This document shows positions 55,784-64,000 of a stretch of DNA of 64,000 bases, in pieces. The translations under genes were made by a program, and so were the position numbers. Within the stretch, counting starts at the first letter, position 1; the number at the start of each line of letters is the position of its first letter. Origin of the DNA: Aquitalea aquatilis. Lineage in GTDB: Bacteria; Pseudomonadota; Gammaproteobacteria; Burkholderiales; Chromobacteriaceae. The stretch lies in contig NZ_CP039731.1 in assembly GCF_005155025.1 (NCBI RefSeq), positions 682,001 to 746,000 of the forward strand, in the 5' to 3' direction. The notes under the pieces are model-generated. The model saw nothing but the letters and a program-made list of their open reading frames with translations. It had not been told where the DNA came from and did no database searches.

Positions 55784-55810
55784 ACATTGTTCCACCCATA
55801 GGACAATTTC

Positions 55811-56737
55811 ATGCAAGACCTCAACGACCTGCTGTATTTCGCCAAGGTGGTGGAGTTCGGTGGTTTCATGGCGGCCAGCCGCATGCTGGGCATACCCAAA
55901 TCGCGGCTGTCGCGCCGGGTGGCCGAACTGGAAGAACGCCTTGGCGTACGCCTGCTGCAACGTACCACGCGGCGGCTGGCACTGACCGAAGTCGGCAGCA
56001 GCTATTACCAGCATTGCCAGGCCATGCTGGCCGAGGCCGAGGCGGCGGATGATGCCATTGCCCGCATCACTGCCGAACCGCGTGGCCTGGTACGAGTCAG
56101 CTGCCCCGAGCTGCTGGCCAAGACTTTGCTGGCACCGGTACTGCCACGCTTCATGCTGCGTCATCCACAGGTACGGGTCAGCCTGGAAGCCACCAACCGG
56201 CGGGTAGATCTGATCGAGGACAATATCGATGTCGCCCTGCGCGTGCGCAACAGCCTGGACAACAGCGCCAATCTGGTAGTGCGCCAGCTGTCGGTCAGCC
56301 AGGTCATTCTGGTGGCCAGCCCGGACTTCATGCGCCAGCACCCCATGCCGCAATCACCGGCCGACTTGCTCGCGCTGCCGGCGCTGACCATGAGCCGCCC
56401 CGATGGCCGTGGCCAGTGGCAGTTGCTGGACCAGGCCGGCCACACCTATAACCTGCAAATCGACAACCCGCGCCTGATGACCGACGACCTGCTGGTGCTG
56501 CTGGAGGCCGCCATCGCCGGCCTGGGCGTGGCGGCGCTGCCAGTGATGGTCTGTGACGAGGCCTTGCAGCAAGGACGCTTGCTGCGGCTGCTGCCGGAGT
56601 TCAACAGCCCCTGGGGTATTCTGCACGCGGCCTTTACCAGCCGGCGCGGCCTGTCGCCCGCCATCCGTGCCTTTATCGATTTTCTGGTGACCGACCTGAT
56701 CCCACCGGGCCACCCCTCCTACCCACCCGCCGGCTAG
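55811..56737 (+). CDS. LysR-type regulator next to azoR
   Basis: This 308-residue LysR protein begins MQDLNDLLYFAKVVEFGG, then shows RMLGIPKSRLSRRVAELEERLGVRLLQRTTRRL, the family winged helix (RMLGIPKSRLSRRVAELEE). The C-terminal effector domain is complete. It resembles activators of azoR, qor or pirin-like genes divergent to them. Its stop shares CTAG with the convergent phosphodiesterase/cyclase gene (56734-56737). Confidence 0.9.
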   Translation: MQDLNDLLYFAKVVEFGGFMAASRMLGIPKSRLSRRVAELEERLGVRLLQRTTRRLALTEVGSSYYQHCQAMLAEAEAADDAIARITAEPRGLVRVSCPELLAKTLLAPVLPRFMLRHPQVRVSLEATNRRVDLIEDNIDVALRVRNSLDNSANLVVRQLSVSQVILVASPDFMRQHPMPQSPADLLALPALTMSRPDGRGQWQLLDQAGHTYNLQIDNPRLMTDDLLVLLEAAIAGLGVAALPVMVCDEALQQGRLLRLLPEFNSPWGILHAAFTSRRGLSPAIRAFIDFLVTDLIPPGHPSYPPAG

Positions 56738-59409
56738 GACGGCCGACCGGCGCGCTGCGCCAGCAGGTCGGCATGCAGCTGGGCGGCCGTTAGCGGCCGG
56801 GCAAAATGATAGCCCTGGGCCTGCTCGCAGCCCATTTGCCGCAGCAGGTCGGCAATCTGCTGGCTTTCCACCCCTTCGGCCAGCGTCTGCAATTGCATCT
56901 TGCGCGCCATTTCGATGATGGCGCAGACGATATTGCCGTCGTCGGCATCTTCGGTCAGATGGCGGATGAAGGATTGATCGATCTTCAGCTTGTTGACCGA
57001 CAGCCGCTTGAGATAAGCCAGGCTGGAATAACCGGTGCCGAAGTCGTCGATGGCCAGTCTGACACCCAGTTCGCTCAGCCGCGACAGCGTGTGCAACACG
57101 GCCTCGGTCTGGTGCAGCAAGGTGGTTTCGGTCAGTTCCAGTTCCAGCAGCTGCGGCGGCAAGCCGCTGTGTGCCAGCGCCTCGGCCACGGTATGTTCCA
57201 GATTGCCGCGCTTGAACTGCACAGCCGAAATATTGACCGCCACGCACAGCGGGCTGTCATGCTCCTGCTGCCACTGCACCGCCTGGCGGCAGGCTTCGTG
57301 CAGCACCCACTCGCCCAGCGGCACGATCAGGCCACTGCTTTCTGCCATGGGGATGAACTCGGCCGGGGCAATCAGCCGCTCGCCATCCTGCCAGCGCACC
57401 AGCGCCTCCACCCCCAGCACCTGGCCATCGGCCAGCCTTACCTGCGGCTGATAGTGCAGCACAAACTGGCCGGCCTCCAGCGCGGCCATGAAATGGCTGC
57501 GCAAGCGCAATACCTGCTGTGCCTCGACATTCATCCGCTCATCGAACAGGCGATAGGTGTTACGCCCGGCATCCTTGGCGTGATACATGGCGGTATCCGC
57601 CTTTTTCATCAGCGTGGTGAAATCCTCGCCATCGTCCGGATACAAGGCCACCCCGATAGAGGCCGAGGTGGACAGCTGATGGTTTTGCAGCAGGAAAGGC
57701 TGCTCCAGGCCGTGCAGGAGGCGCCCGATCAGCAGTGCCAGCCCCTCCACCCCGCCCATGCCACGGATGCCAGGCAGCAACAGCAGGAACTCGTCCCCTC
57801 CCAGCCGGCAGGCGGTATCGTGCTCGCGCAGCAAGGACTGCAAGCGCTGCGCCACGGCTTGCAGCATCTCGTCGCCCACGTCATGCCCCAGGGAATCATT
57901 GATGGTCTTGAAGCCGTCCAGATCCAGGAACAGCATGGCCAGCCGCTCCTCGTGACGTTGCGCCAGGCCGGCCAGCTGGCAGAAGCGGTCTTCGGCCAGA
58001 ATGCGGTTGGGCAGGCCGGTCAGCGCATCGTGATGAGCCAGAAAGGCGATCTGCTGCTGCTGCCGCTTGCGCTCGCCAATGTCCTGAAACAACAGCACTG
58101 TGCCGACATTCTTGCCATCCTTGAGCAGCGGGTAGGCATCGTAACGCACGGCCAGCAGGCTGCCATCGGCCCGGGTGAACACGTCATCGGCCTCATGCAC
58201 GCTCTGTCCTTGCCGCACCGCCTGACGGATCAGGCAGTCTGTCGCTGGCAAGGGCCGGCCATCAGCCTGCCGGGCATGAATCAGGCCGGGCAGGTCCTGC
58301 TCGCGCAGGGTGGCTTCGTCGGCATGGCCCAGCAACTGGCGGGCTGCCGGATTGGAAAACAGGTAGCGGCCTTGGCCATCCATGCCGCAGATACCCTCGC
58401 CCACTGAATTGAACAATTGCAGGAAGCGGTCCTCGCTGGCCTGCAACTCGCCACTGGCATGCAGCCGCCGCTCTTCCGACCGGCGCAGGCGCTGCAGCAG
58501 CCAGGCCAGCAGCAACAAGCACAGCAAGGACACCACCACCGTACCCAGCAAGGTAGTATGCCACTGCGCCAGAAAATCATCGCTGGCAATGCCGGCCGCC
58601 ACATAAAAGGGGAACTCCCCCACCCGCTTGAACGCGTAAACCCGCTCTACATGATCTATGGCAGCATGAAAACGAATGACGCCCTGCTGTTCGCCGGCTT
58701 CCACCCGCTGCTGCATGGGATTGTTATGCAAGGTCTGGTTGACGGTACCCGGCCGGGCCGGATGGCGTAACACCAGCCGGCCATCGTCGCTGCGGCGAAA
58801 GGTAATCACGCCATGCGGCCCCAGATCCACCGCATCGAACAGCTGCTGGAAATAGCCGATATCCAGCGGCGCCATGGCGATACCGGCAAAAGCACCCTGC
58901 GGCGTGCGGATCGGCACCGCCATATACAGTTGCAGGATGCGATTGATACGGCCGGTGGTCACTTCGGAAAAAAACAGGGGCTGCTGCGGATGCTGGCTCA
59001 GGGCGATGAAATAACTGCGGTCGCGCACATTGGCTTGTGGCAGCAAACGGTCCGAGGCATAAAGCACATTCCCCTCGGCATCAATCAGCCGCAGGCCGAC
59101 GATTTCAGGAAAATGGCGAGCCGGCAAGGCCAGTTGCTGCTGCATGGTAGCGGCATATTGCGGCCGGGCGGCCAGCGACAAGGCCGCCAGTGGCGTGCGC
59201 TGGGCCAGTTCTTCCAGATTGGCCTGGGTACGACGCAGGGCCGCCTCCAGCCTGGCCTCCAGCACGGCCACCACATTGCGGGCATTCACTTCGGCCTGAT
59301 GCTGTTTTTCGACATAAGCCGTGCCCAGCAGAAAAGCAATCAGCGCTGCCGTGCCCATGAACAGCAGCAGGAAAAACACCAGATAAATGCGTTGCGGACG
59401 CTGGATCAT
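56734..59409 (-). CDS. GGDEF-EAL protein with Cache-type sensor and PAS domain
   Basis: This 891-residue inner-membrane c-di-GMP protein starts with one membrane segment (about 8-30). A periplasmic sensing domain follows (RDRSYFIALSQHPQQPLFFSEVTTGRINR, key RDRSYFIAL and EVTTGRI) and a second segment near 285. Next comes PAS, then GGDEF with intact active site CRLGGDEFL and REHD I-site, then EAL with GVEALVRWQDG, NISAVQFKRGN and DDFGTGYSSLAYLKRL. Both halves look catalytically competent, so net activity cannot be told. ATG 59409 is chosen over a TTG 42 bp upstream. Confidence 0.88.
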   Translation of the reverse strand: MIQRPQRIYLVFFLLLFMGTAALIAFLLGTAYVEKQHQAEVNARNVVAVLEARLEAALRRTQANLEELAQRTPLAALSLAARPQYAATMQQQLALPARHFPEIVGLRLIDAEGNVLYASDRLLPQANVRDRSYFIALSQHPQQPLFFSEVTTGRINRILQLYMAVPIRTPQGAFAGIAMAPLDIGYFQQLFDAVDLGPHGVITFRRSDDGRLVLRHPARPGTVNQTLHNNPMQQRVEAGEQQGVIRFHAAIDHVERVYAFKRVGEFPFYVAAGIASDDFLAQWHTTLLGTVVVSLLCLLLLAWLLQRLRRSEERRLHASGELQASEDRFLQLFNSVGEGICGMDGQGRYLFSNPAARQLLGHADEATLREQDLPGLIHARQADGRPLPATDCLIRQAVRQGQSVHEADDVFTRADGSLLAVRYDAYPLLKDGKNVGTVLLFQDIGERKRQQQQIAFLAHHDALTGLPNRILAEDRFCQLAGLAQRHEERLAMLFLDLDGFKTINDSLGHDVGDEMLQAVAQRLQSLLREHDTACRLGGDEFLLLLPGIRGMGGVEGLALLIGRLLHGLEQPFLLQNHQLSTSASIGVALYPDDGEDFTTLMKKADTAMYHAKDAGRNTYRLFDERMNVEAQQVLRLRSHFMAALEAGQFVLHYQPQVRLADGQVLGVEALVRWQDGERLIAPAEFIPMAESSGLIVPLGEWVLHEACRQAVQWQQEHDSPLCVAVNISAVQFKRGNLEHTVAEALAHSGLPPQLLELELTETTLLHQTEAVLHTLSRLSELGVRLAIDDFGTGYSSLAYLKRLSVNKLKIDQSFIRHLTEDADDGNIVCAIIEMARKMQLQTLAEGVESQQIADLLRQMGCEQAQGYHFARPLTAAQLHADLLAQRAGRPS

Positions 59410-59687
59410 GAGCCAAAGAAGGGTGGTTGATGCCGAAAGCCATGTTAGCAAACCCTATCTGGCTGTCCTAGCAACTTCACCGTCATCCAGCTGACAAAAA
59501 TCAAAGTGCCGGCACGAGACAAAATACAATGGCATGACTGGCCAGCACGGTCGATACAGAGCAGATTTTCCTCCCCAAGCAGCCAAGGCCTGCCGGCAAA
59601 TTCACTGTGCTGCACAGCAGGTTTTTGACTATGCTGTGCCAGCACTTACCGCCCCCGTGATGTACTTTCAGCGACAAGGAGTTGCCT

Positions 59688-60386
59688 GTGAACGCAAGAT
59701 GGATTGATATACCTGCCGCCGACGGCCAGACATTCAGTGCCTATCTGACATTACCACCCAGCGGCAGTGGCCCCGGCATTGTGCTGGTACAGGAAATCTG
59801 GGGGGTCAATGAACACATCCGCGCCGTGGCCGATCAATATGCCCTGGCCGGCTATGTGGTACTGGCTCCGGACGTGTTCTGGCGTCTTAGCCCCAGAGTG
59901 GATCTGGACTATGACGCGGCCGGCACCCAGCAAGCCTTTGGCTACTACCAGACCGTGGACACCGCGCAGGCGGCGGCGGATGTGGCCGCGACCGTGGCGC
60001 AGCTGCGCCAGCGCCCCGAGCTAACAGGCAAGGTAGCCACCCTGGGCTACTGCCTGGGCGGCCAGCTGGCTTTCCGTGCGGCGGCGCTGAGTCAGGCGGA
60101 TGCGGCCGTGTGCTTTTACGGCGGCGGCATCGATCAGCACCTGGCGCTGGCCGCACAGATCAGCCAGCCCATTCTGTTTCACTATGCCGGTCAGGACGAG
60201 CACATCACGCCCAGCGCTGTTACCCAGGTCAAGGCCGCATTTTCCGGCAAGGACAATGCCGTATTCTTTGACTACCCGGCTGCCGGCCATGGTTTCAATT
60301 GCTGGGGCCGCCAGACTGCCTACAATCAATCCGCCGCGGCTCTGGCCACCGGCCGCACCCTGCAGTTCCTGGCCGAGCATCTGTAA
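59688..60386 (+). CDS. Dienelactone hydrolase family protein
   Basis: This 232-residue alpha/beta hydrolase has the family Cys nucleophile in TLGYCLGGQLAF near residue 123, the acid in YAGQDEHITP and the base in AAGHGFNCWGR. Dienelactone hydrolases open lactone rings in chloroaromatic breakdown, but many homologues lack such a pathway and none is visible here. GTG 59688 follows a clean AAGGAG at 59676-59681; a TTG two codons before is less likely. It appears monocistronic. Confidence 0.87.
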   Translation: MNARWIDIPAADGQTFSAYLTLPPSGSGPGIVLVQEIWGVNEHIRAVADQYALAGYVVLAPDVFWRLSPRVDLDYDAAGTQQAFGYYQTVDTAQAAADVAATVAQLRQRPELTGKVATLGYCLGGQLAFRAAALSQADAAVCFYGGGIDQHLALAAQISQPILFHYAGQDEHITPSAVTQVKAAFSGKDNAVFFDYPAAGHGFNCWGRQTAYNQSAAALATGRTLQFLAEHL

Positions 60387-60473
60387 GAACCTGTTTACCA
60401 TTTGCGATACCCGGGTGCTCCTTCGCGCGCGAGAGCGTGAGCAGGTTCTCAGTGCCCGCCCGGCACACGGCGC

Positions 60474-61247
60474 TCAAGGTTGCCAGTCATGGTAGGGCTG
60501 GTGCACCGCAGTATAGGCGCGGGCCAGCTCACCACTGGCACGTGCCGCAGCAATCGCCTTGCTCAGCACCTGGTTGACATAATTGCCACGCTGGTTGCAG
60601 GAAAGAAAGATCACATCCGGGTAGTCATCGAAATGGGAGCGGTGCACATTTTCCAGCCGGAATTTGCGGATCAGGAAATCCGCCTCCTCCTGCGCCCAGA
60701 TCACCCCGTCTATCCGCCCCTGATTGAGCATTTTGAGCGAGCGCTCCAGATCCACCACACTCTCGGTGTGAAAGCCCCAGTTGGTTGGCGGCGCGGCCAG
60801 CTGGTATTTGTTGAGATTGGCCATGTCCAGCACTGCGGCCTTGTCCAGTGGCCTGGCCTTGTTGCTGTACAGGACAAAGCTGACCTTGCCCAGCATCTCA
60901 TGCCCAAACTGGTAAGGCGTCTGGCTATCCGCGCCATCACGGATTTTCATGATGGGGAAGCGGAAATCGGCATTCTGGTCGCTGATGTCCAGGTAAACCC
61001 GCCGCACCGGGGCGATGCTGAGGCTGATCCGCCCTGCGGGGTAGTACTTGTTCACCACCTTGATCAGATTGGCAAAGGGGCTGTCCACGGTGTTTTCCAG
61101 CACTTGCGGCAGAAACACTGCAATGCCGTGGATATCCGGCCGGTTGTAAGGTGCCGTACCATCCGGCGTGACCGTACCATTGCAAGCCTCTACCGGCAGC
61201 GGTAACAGGCCGAATATGAGCGCACCGCGCATGACCATTCGCCACAT
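60474..61247 (-). CDS. Orphan periplasmic solute-binding protein (type 3-like)
   Basis: This 257-residue protein has a signal peptide (MRGALIFGLLPLPVEA, cleavage near CNG). The two-lobe pattern LGKVSFVLYSNKA and TESVVDLERSLKMLNQGRIDGVIW fits transporter-type binding domains of the SBP_bac_3 group. No permease or ATPase gene is near. It lies 106 bp after a DctR-like regulator on the same strand, so it could be controlled by or serve that sensor system. The ligand is unknown. The start at 61247 has a GAAGGTG site. Confidence 0.78.
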   Translation of the reverse strand: MWRMVMRGALIFGLLPLPVEACNGTVTPDGTAPYNRPDIHGIAVFLPQVLENTVDSPFANLIKVVNKYYPAGRISLSIAPVRRVYLDISDQNADFRFPIMKIRDGADSQTPYQFGHEMLGKVSFVLYSNKARPLDKAAVLDMANLNKYQLAAPPTNWGFHTESVVDLERSLKMLNQGRIDGVIWAQEEADFLIRKFRLENVHRSHFDDYPDVIFLSCNQRGNYVNQVLSKAIAAARASGELARAYTAVHQPYHDWQP

Positions 61248-61353
61248 GTGTAAGCACCTTCAAGCTGCTTGCGATAATGCGTATTAGCATCAATCCGCCA
61301 ACCGTGCTGGGCAAAATCAGCGCAAGCGCAATCCACGACGACACCGCAGCAGC

Positions 61354-61953
61354 CTAATCAAGCCAGGGATGTGCCGCCAGCCAGCGGCCCAGCTCATTGT
61401 CATTGGCGCACTGCAGTTTGCTGAAGATATTGGCGCGATGGGTTTCCACCGAGCGGTGGCCACAAGGCGGCACCAGGATGCGGGCGATCTCCTTGTTGGG
61501 CTGGCCCAGGCCGACCAGGCGTGCCACCTCGCGCTCACGTGGTGTCAGCTCGGCCCAGCGTTGCAGCGCCTGGGCGCGGGCGCGCGCCAGGGCAATGGCA
61601 GCAGGCAGCTTATCCAGCAGCTGCTGGGTATCCGGCTTTTCCACCCAGTCATAAGCCCCACGCCGCACGGCTTCCAGTGCCGTGGGGATATCACCGTGCG
61701 CCGACAGAAACAGGGTAACCAGTGGGCTGTGTGCCGCCAGCAGGCTGTCAAACACGCTCAGCCCGCTCATCCCGCCCAGGCGCAGGTCAAGAATCAGGCA
61801 GCCGGGCTGGCGCAGGTTGACCGCGTTAAGAAAGTCCTCGCCCGAGGCAAAGGCCTGTACCGCCAGCCCCTGGGAAAACAACAGCAGGATCAGCGAGCGG
61901 CGCAGTGCTTCGTCGTCGTCGACAAGGAACAGGGTCAGTGGCAAGTCCGTCAT
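61354..61953 (-). CDS. FixJ/NarL-type response regulator (DctR-like)
   Basis: This 199-residue regulator has the receiver residues LVDDDEAL, CLILDLRLGGMSG (phospho-Asp near 56) and the switch Lys in VEKPD. The C-terminal LuxR-type helix-turn-helix has ELTPREREVARLVGLGQPNKEIARIL and then VPPCGHRSVETHRANIFSKL, where relatives usually have a two-residue shorter turn (GISxxTVETHR). The ATGA overlap with the kinase makes them a pair. DctS/DctR systems control C4-dicarboxylate uptake; no dctPQM genes are in the window. Confidence 0.85.
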   Translation of the reverse strand: MTDLPLTLFLVDDDEALRRSLILLLFSQGLAVQAFASGEDFLNAVNLRQPGCLILDLRLGGMSGLSVFDSLLAAHSPLVTLFLSAHGDIPTALEAVRRGAYDWVEKPDTQQLLDKLPAAIALARARAQALQRWAELTPREREVARLVGLGQPNKEIARILVPPCGHRSVETHRANIFSKLQCANDNELGRWLAAHPWLD

Positions 61954-64000
61954 GCTTCAACCGGTAAGGTAAAGGTAAACACCGCACCACCGCTGGCGCG
62001 GTTGGCAACCGTCATCGCACCGCCATGCGCTTCGATGATGGTGCGGCAAATATTCAGCCCCAGGCCCAGCCCGTCTGGCTTGGTGGTAAAAAACGGGGCA
62101 AAAATCTGTTCGCGCTGCTCGGGGGGAATACCCGGCCCCGCGTCAGCCACGCTGACGGTCAAAACCTGCCCCACCCGCTGGCAGCTCAGTGTAATGGCGC
62201 GGCAGTGTGCCGGCTGGCCCTGCATGGCGTGCAGCGCATTGTGGATGAGATTGACCAGCACCTGCTCCAGCAATACCGTGTCGCCGCGCACCGGGGCCGC
62301 CGCATCGTCCAGCAGCAGCTGCAACTGTACGCGGTGGCGTTGCAATTCCGGCTTCAGCAGCATCGCCGCATGGGAGATGACATTCTCCATCCGCAGGCTT
62401 TCGTAGTGGGCCCGTTGCGGGTTGATGAACACCCGCACCCGCTTGACGATTTCACTGGCCCGCCGTGACTGCTCGACGATTTCGTCGAGGGTGCCGGCCA
62501 GCATGTCGGTAGCCCCCTGCGCCGCCAGCGCACGGGCGGCAACGGCAAAATTGGACAGCGCCATCAGCGGCTGGTTAAGTTCGTGCGCCAGGGTGGAGGC
62601 CATTTCACCCACGCTGGCCAGCCGGGCACTGCGTGCCAGTTGCAGCTCCTGGTCGCGCTGGCGGGCTTCGGCCTGCTTTTGCGCGGTAATGTCCACCACC
62701 GAGCTCATCCAGCCACGGTGCACGCCCTGTGCATCCACCAGCGGTGCGGTGTACACCATGGTCATCACATCCCGTCCGTCCTTGTGGCGGATGCGTGATT
62801 CGAAACCCTGCGGGGCAGCACGCCCCTGCAGCACTTCGTCGCTCTCGCGCGCCTGTTTTTCCAGATCATCCGGATGCCAGTAGGGATAAGGCGGCCGGCG
62901 CCCCAGCAACTCTTCCGGCGCATAGCCGACCATGGCACAGAGTGCCGGATTGACATAGATGATGGTGCCCGCCGGATCCCTGGCCCGCATGCCTACCAGC
63001 AAGGAGTCTTCCATCGCCTTGCGGAAGGTGTGTGCCTCTTCCAGATCGCGCGTGCGCTCCTCCACCCGCCGCTCCAGTTCCAGCCGCGCGGCGCGCTGCT
63101 CGACAAAGCGCTTCTCGCGCAGCCGCCAGTACAGTATGCCCAGCAACAGCAGCGCCACCGCCAGGGCGCTGAGCATCAGCGCCGCCTGCCGTGCCTGCGC
63201 GACTTCCTTCATGTCGGTCGTGACCGTCAGGGTCCAGCCCAGTTCTGGCAACGGGGTATCGAGCGCAAACAGCGCGCGGCGCTGGCCTTGCACCGTGGTA
63301 TGCAGGACAAACCCTGCCCCGTCAGCGACCGGCTCGCGCTGCCAAGGCAGCACGGCAAAGCGCTCGCGGCTGCCATATTGGCGATGGCCGGTAATCCAGC
63401 GCACATCAGCCGGCGGCACCGGCTGGATACTCTGAAACAGCCATTCGGGCACCGCGCTTAGAAAGACAATGCCATGGCCATCGCGCAGCACCACCGGGTC
63501 GCTGCCACGCATCCACGCGGCCTGCAAAGGCTCCAGGCTGATCTTGACCACCACCACGCCCAGGATGACGCCCTGTACCCGCACCGGCTCGGCAATGAAC
63601 AGGCCCGACTGCCCGGTGGTCAGGCCAAGACCGTAAAACAGCCCCCGCCGGCCATGCAGGGCATCTTCGAAATAGGGCCGCTGCCGATAAGACTGGCCGA
63701 CAAAGCTCGACGGCAGCTGCCAGTTACTGGCGGCAAGCGTCAGCCCGCCACGGTCGATGAGAAACAAGGCGGCCGCTCCGGTGGTGCGCTGCAGATCGGC
63801 AAAGTAGGCATTGACCCGGCCCTGCAAGGCGGCATCCTGCGGGGTGTCGAGCAGGTTTTGTACGTCGGGCTGGCGGGCGGCGGCATAGGGCAGAAAATCG
63901 TGTTTCTCCACCAGGCCACGCAGACCCAGCACATGTGCAGCGGCGGCCTGGCGCAAGGCCACCGTTTTGGATTGCATCTCATGCTGCGCGGCCCAGTTGC
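61950..64000 (-). CDS. Sensor histidine kinase, DctS/DctB-like (5' end outside window)
   Basis: This frame is open to the window end, with 683 residues visible; an ATG at 63977 is present but the preceding codons continue open, so the true start and probably the first membrane segment lie beyond. A periplasmic Cache-like domain is followed by a membrane segment (ALMLSALAVALLLLGILYW), then a PAS (IIYVNPALCAMVGYAPEELLGR). The kinase core has the phospho-His in STLAHELNQPLMAL and ATP-binding pieces NLIHNALHAM, DAGPGIPPE and GLGLGLNICRTII. It belongs with the DctR-like gene after it. Confidence 0.87.
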   Translation of the reverse strand, partial: NWAAQHEMQSKTVALRQAAAAHVLGLRGLVEKHDFLPYAAARQPDVQNLLDTPQDAALQGRVNAYFADLQRTTGAAALFLIDRGGLTLAASNWQLPSSFVGQSYRQRPYFEDALHGRRGLFYGLGLTTGQSGLFIAEPVRVQGVILGVVVVKISLEPLQAAWMRGSDPVVLRDGHGIVFLSAVPEWLFQSIQPVPPADVRWITGHRQYGSRERFAVLPWQREPVADGAGFVLHTTVQGQRRALFALDTPLPELGWTLTVTTDMKEVAQARQAALMLSALAVALLLLGILYWRLREKRFVEQRAARLELERRVEERTRDLEEAHTFRKAMEDSLLVGMRARDPAGTIIYVNPALCAMVGYAPEELLGRRPPYPYWHPDDLEKQARESDEVLQGRAAPQGFESRIRHKDGRDVMTMVYTAPLVDAQGVHRGWMSSVVDITAQKQAEARQRDQELQLARSARLASVGEMASTLAHELNQPLMALSNFAVAARALAAQGATDMLAGTLDEIVEQSRRASEIVKRVRVFINPQRAHYESLRMENVISHAAMLLKPELQRHRVQLQLLLDDAAAPVRGDTVLLEQVLVNLIHNALHAMQGQPAHCRAITLSCQRVGQVLTVSVADAGPGIPPEQREQIFAPFFTTKPDGLGLGLNICRTIIEAHGGAMTVANRASGGAVFTFTLPVEA

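Noticed and set aside
60386-60449. Inverted copies AGAACCTG and CAGGTTCT after the dienelactone hydrolase gene
   Set aside because: 8-bp arms with a 48-bp loop and no T-run are within chance expectation; I could not support a function.

Overview
The window looks like ordinary chromosome of a GC-rich betaproteobacterium, most likely order Neisseriales (Chromobacterium / Aquitalea / Vogesella type). The assignment rests on gene content: an emrR-emrCAB drug-efflux locus with the layout described for Chromobacterium violaceum, a neighbourhood of polA, a LOG-family gene, DUF2782 and a kinase-type thrB, a metX-metW pair, a PTS that has only EI, HPr and a mannose-type IIA, and a five-gene minor-pilin operon. 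No taxonomic marker such as rRNA is present, so the genus stays open. I see no tRNA, rRNA, CRISPR array, insertion sequence or prophage.

Layout. 1-1055: the end of aroB and a small FimV-like protein. 1130-8729 (minus): an overlapping LPS operon (family-4 glycosyltransferase, three family-9 heptosyltransferase-like enzymes, O-antigen ligase, msbA). The ligase and the neighbouring transferase are visibly AT-richer than everything else. 8799-12713 (minus): cysG followed by the regulatory-type PTS. 12885-19933: a diguanylate cyclase, DUF3025, BrkB, a WrbA-like flavoprotein and asparagine synthetase. 19959-25583: a NimR-like AraC regulator with a divergent Fsr-like exporter, an AmpG-MliC pair and metX-metW. 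25767-31330: a small membrane protein, a YhcC-type radical SAM protein, msrPQ, an ABM-domain protein, a YbaK-type deacylase, a Bcr/CflA-type exporter and an ArsC-like protein. 31502-36307: emrR-emrCAB.

36437-39328 (minus): fimT-pilV-pilW-pilX-pilE. 39527-46504: polA, the LOG protein, DUF2782, thrB, and a LysR regulator divergent from a YeiH-family exporter. 46573-53324: ybdD-cstA, an RstAB-like two-component system, an alpha/beta hydrolase with a Cys nucleophile, a 429-bp gene-free stretch that may hold a structured RNA, and hemF. 53331-64000: two more c-di-GMP enzymes, azoR with a divergent LysR gene, a dienelactone hydrolase, an orphan periplasmic binding protein, and a DctS/DctR-like two-component system cut by the window end.

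Themes. Envelope biogenesis (LPS core and ligation, MsbA, AmpG/MliC, minor pilins, MsrPQ repair), signalling (three c-di-GMP enzymes, two two-component systems, a regulatory PTS) and efflux (EmrCAB, Fsr, Bcr-type) dominate. I did not find a convincing wholly new system. The best leads are regulatory DNA: repeated operator-like elements at the emr locus, nearly concentric inverted repeats between azoR and its LysR neighbour, a palindrome flanked by direct repeats before a diguanylate cyclase, and the possible RNA before hemF. Unusual protein features (Cys-nucleophile hydrolase, altered LuxR-type helix-turn-helix) come next.
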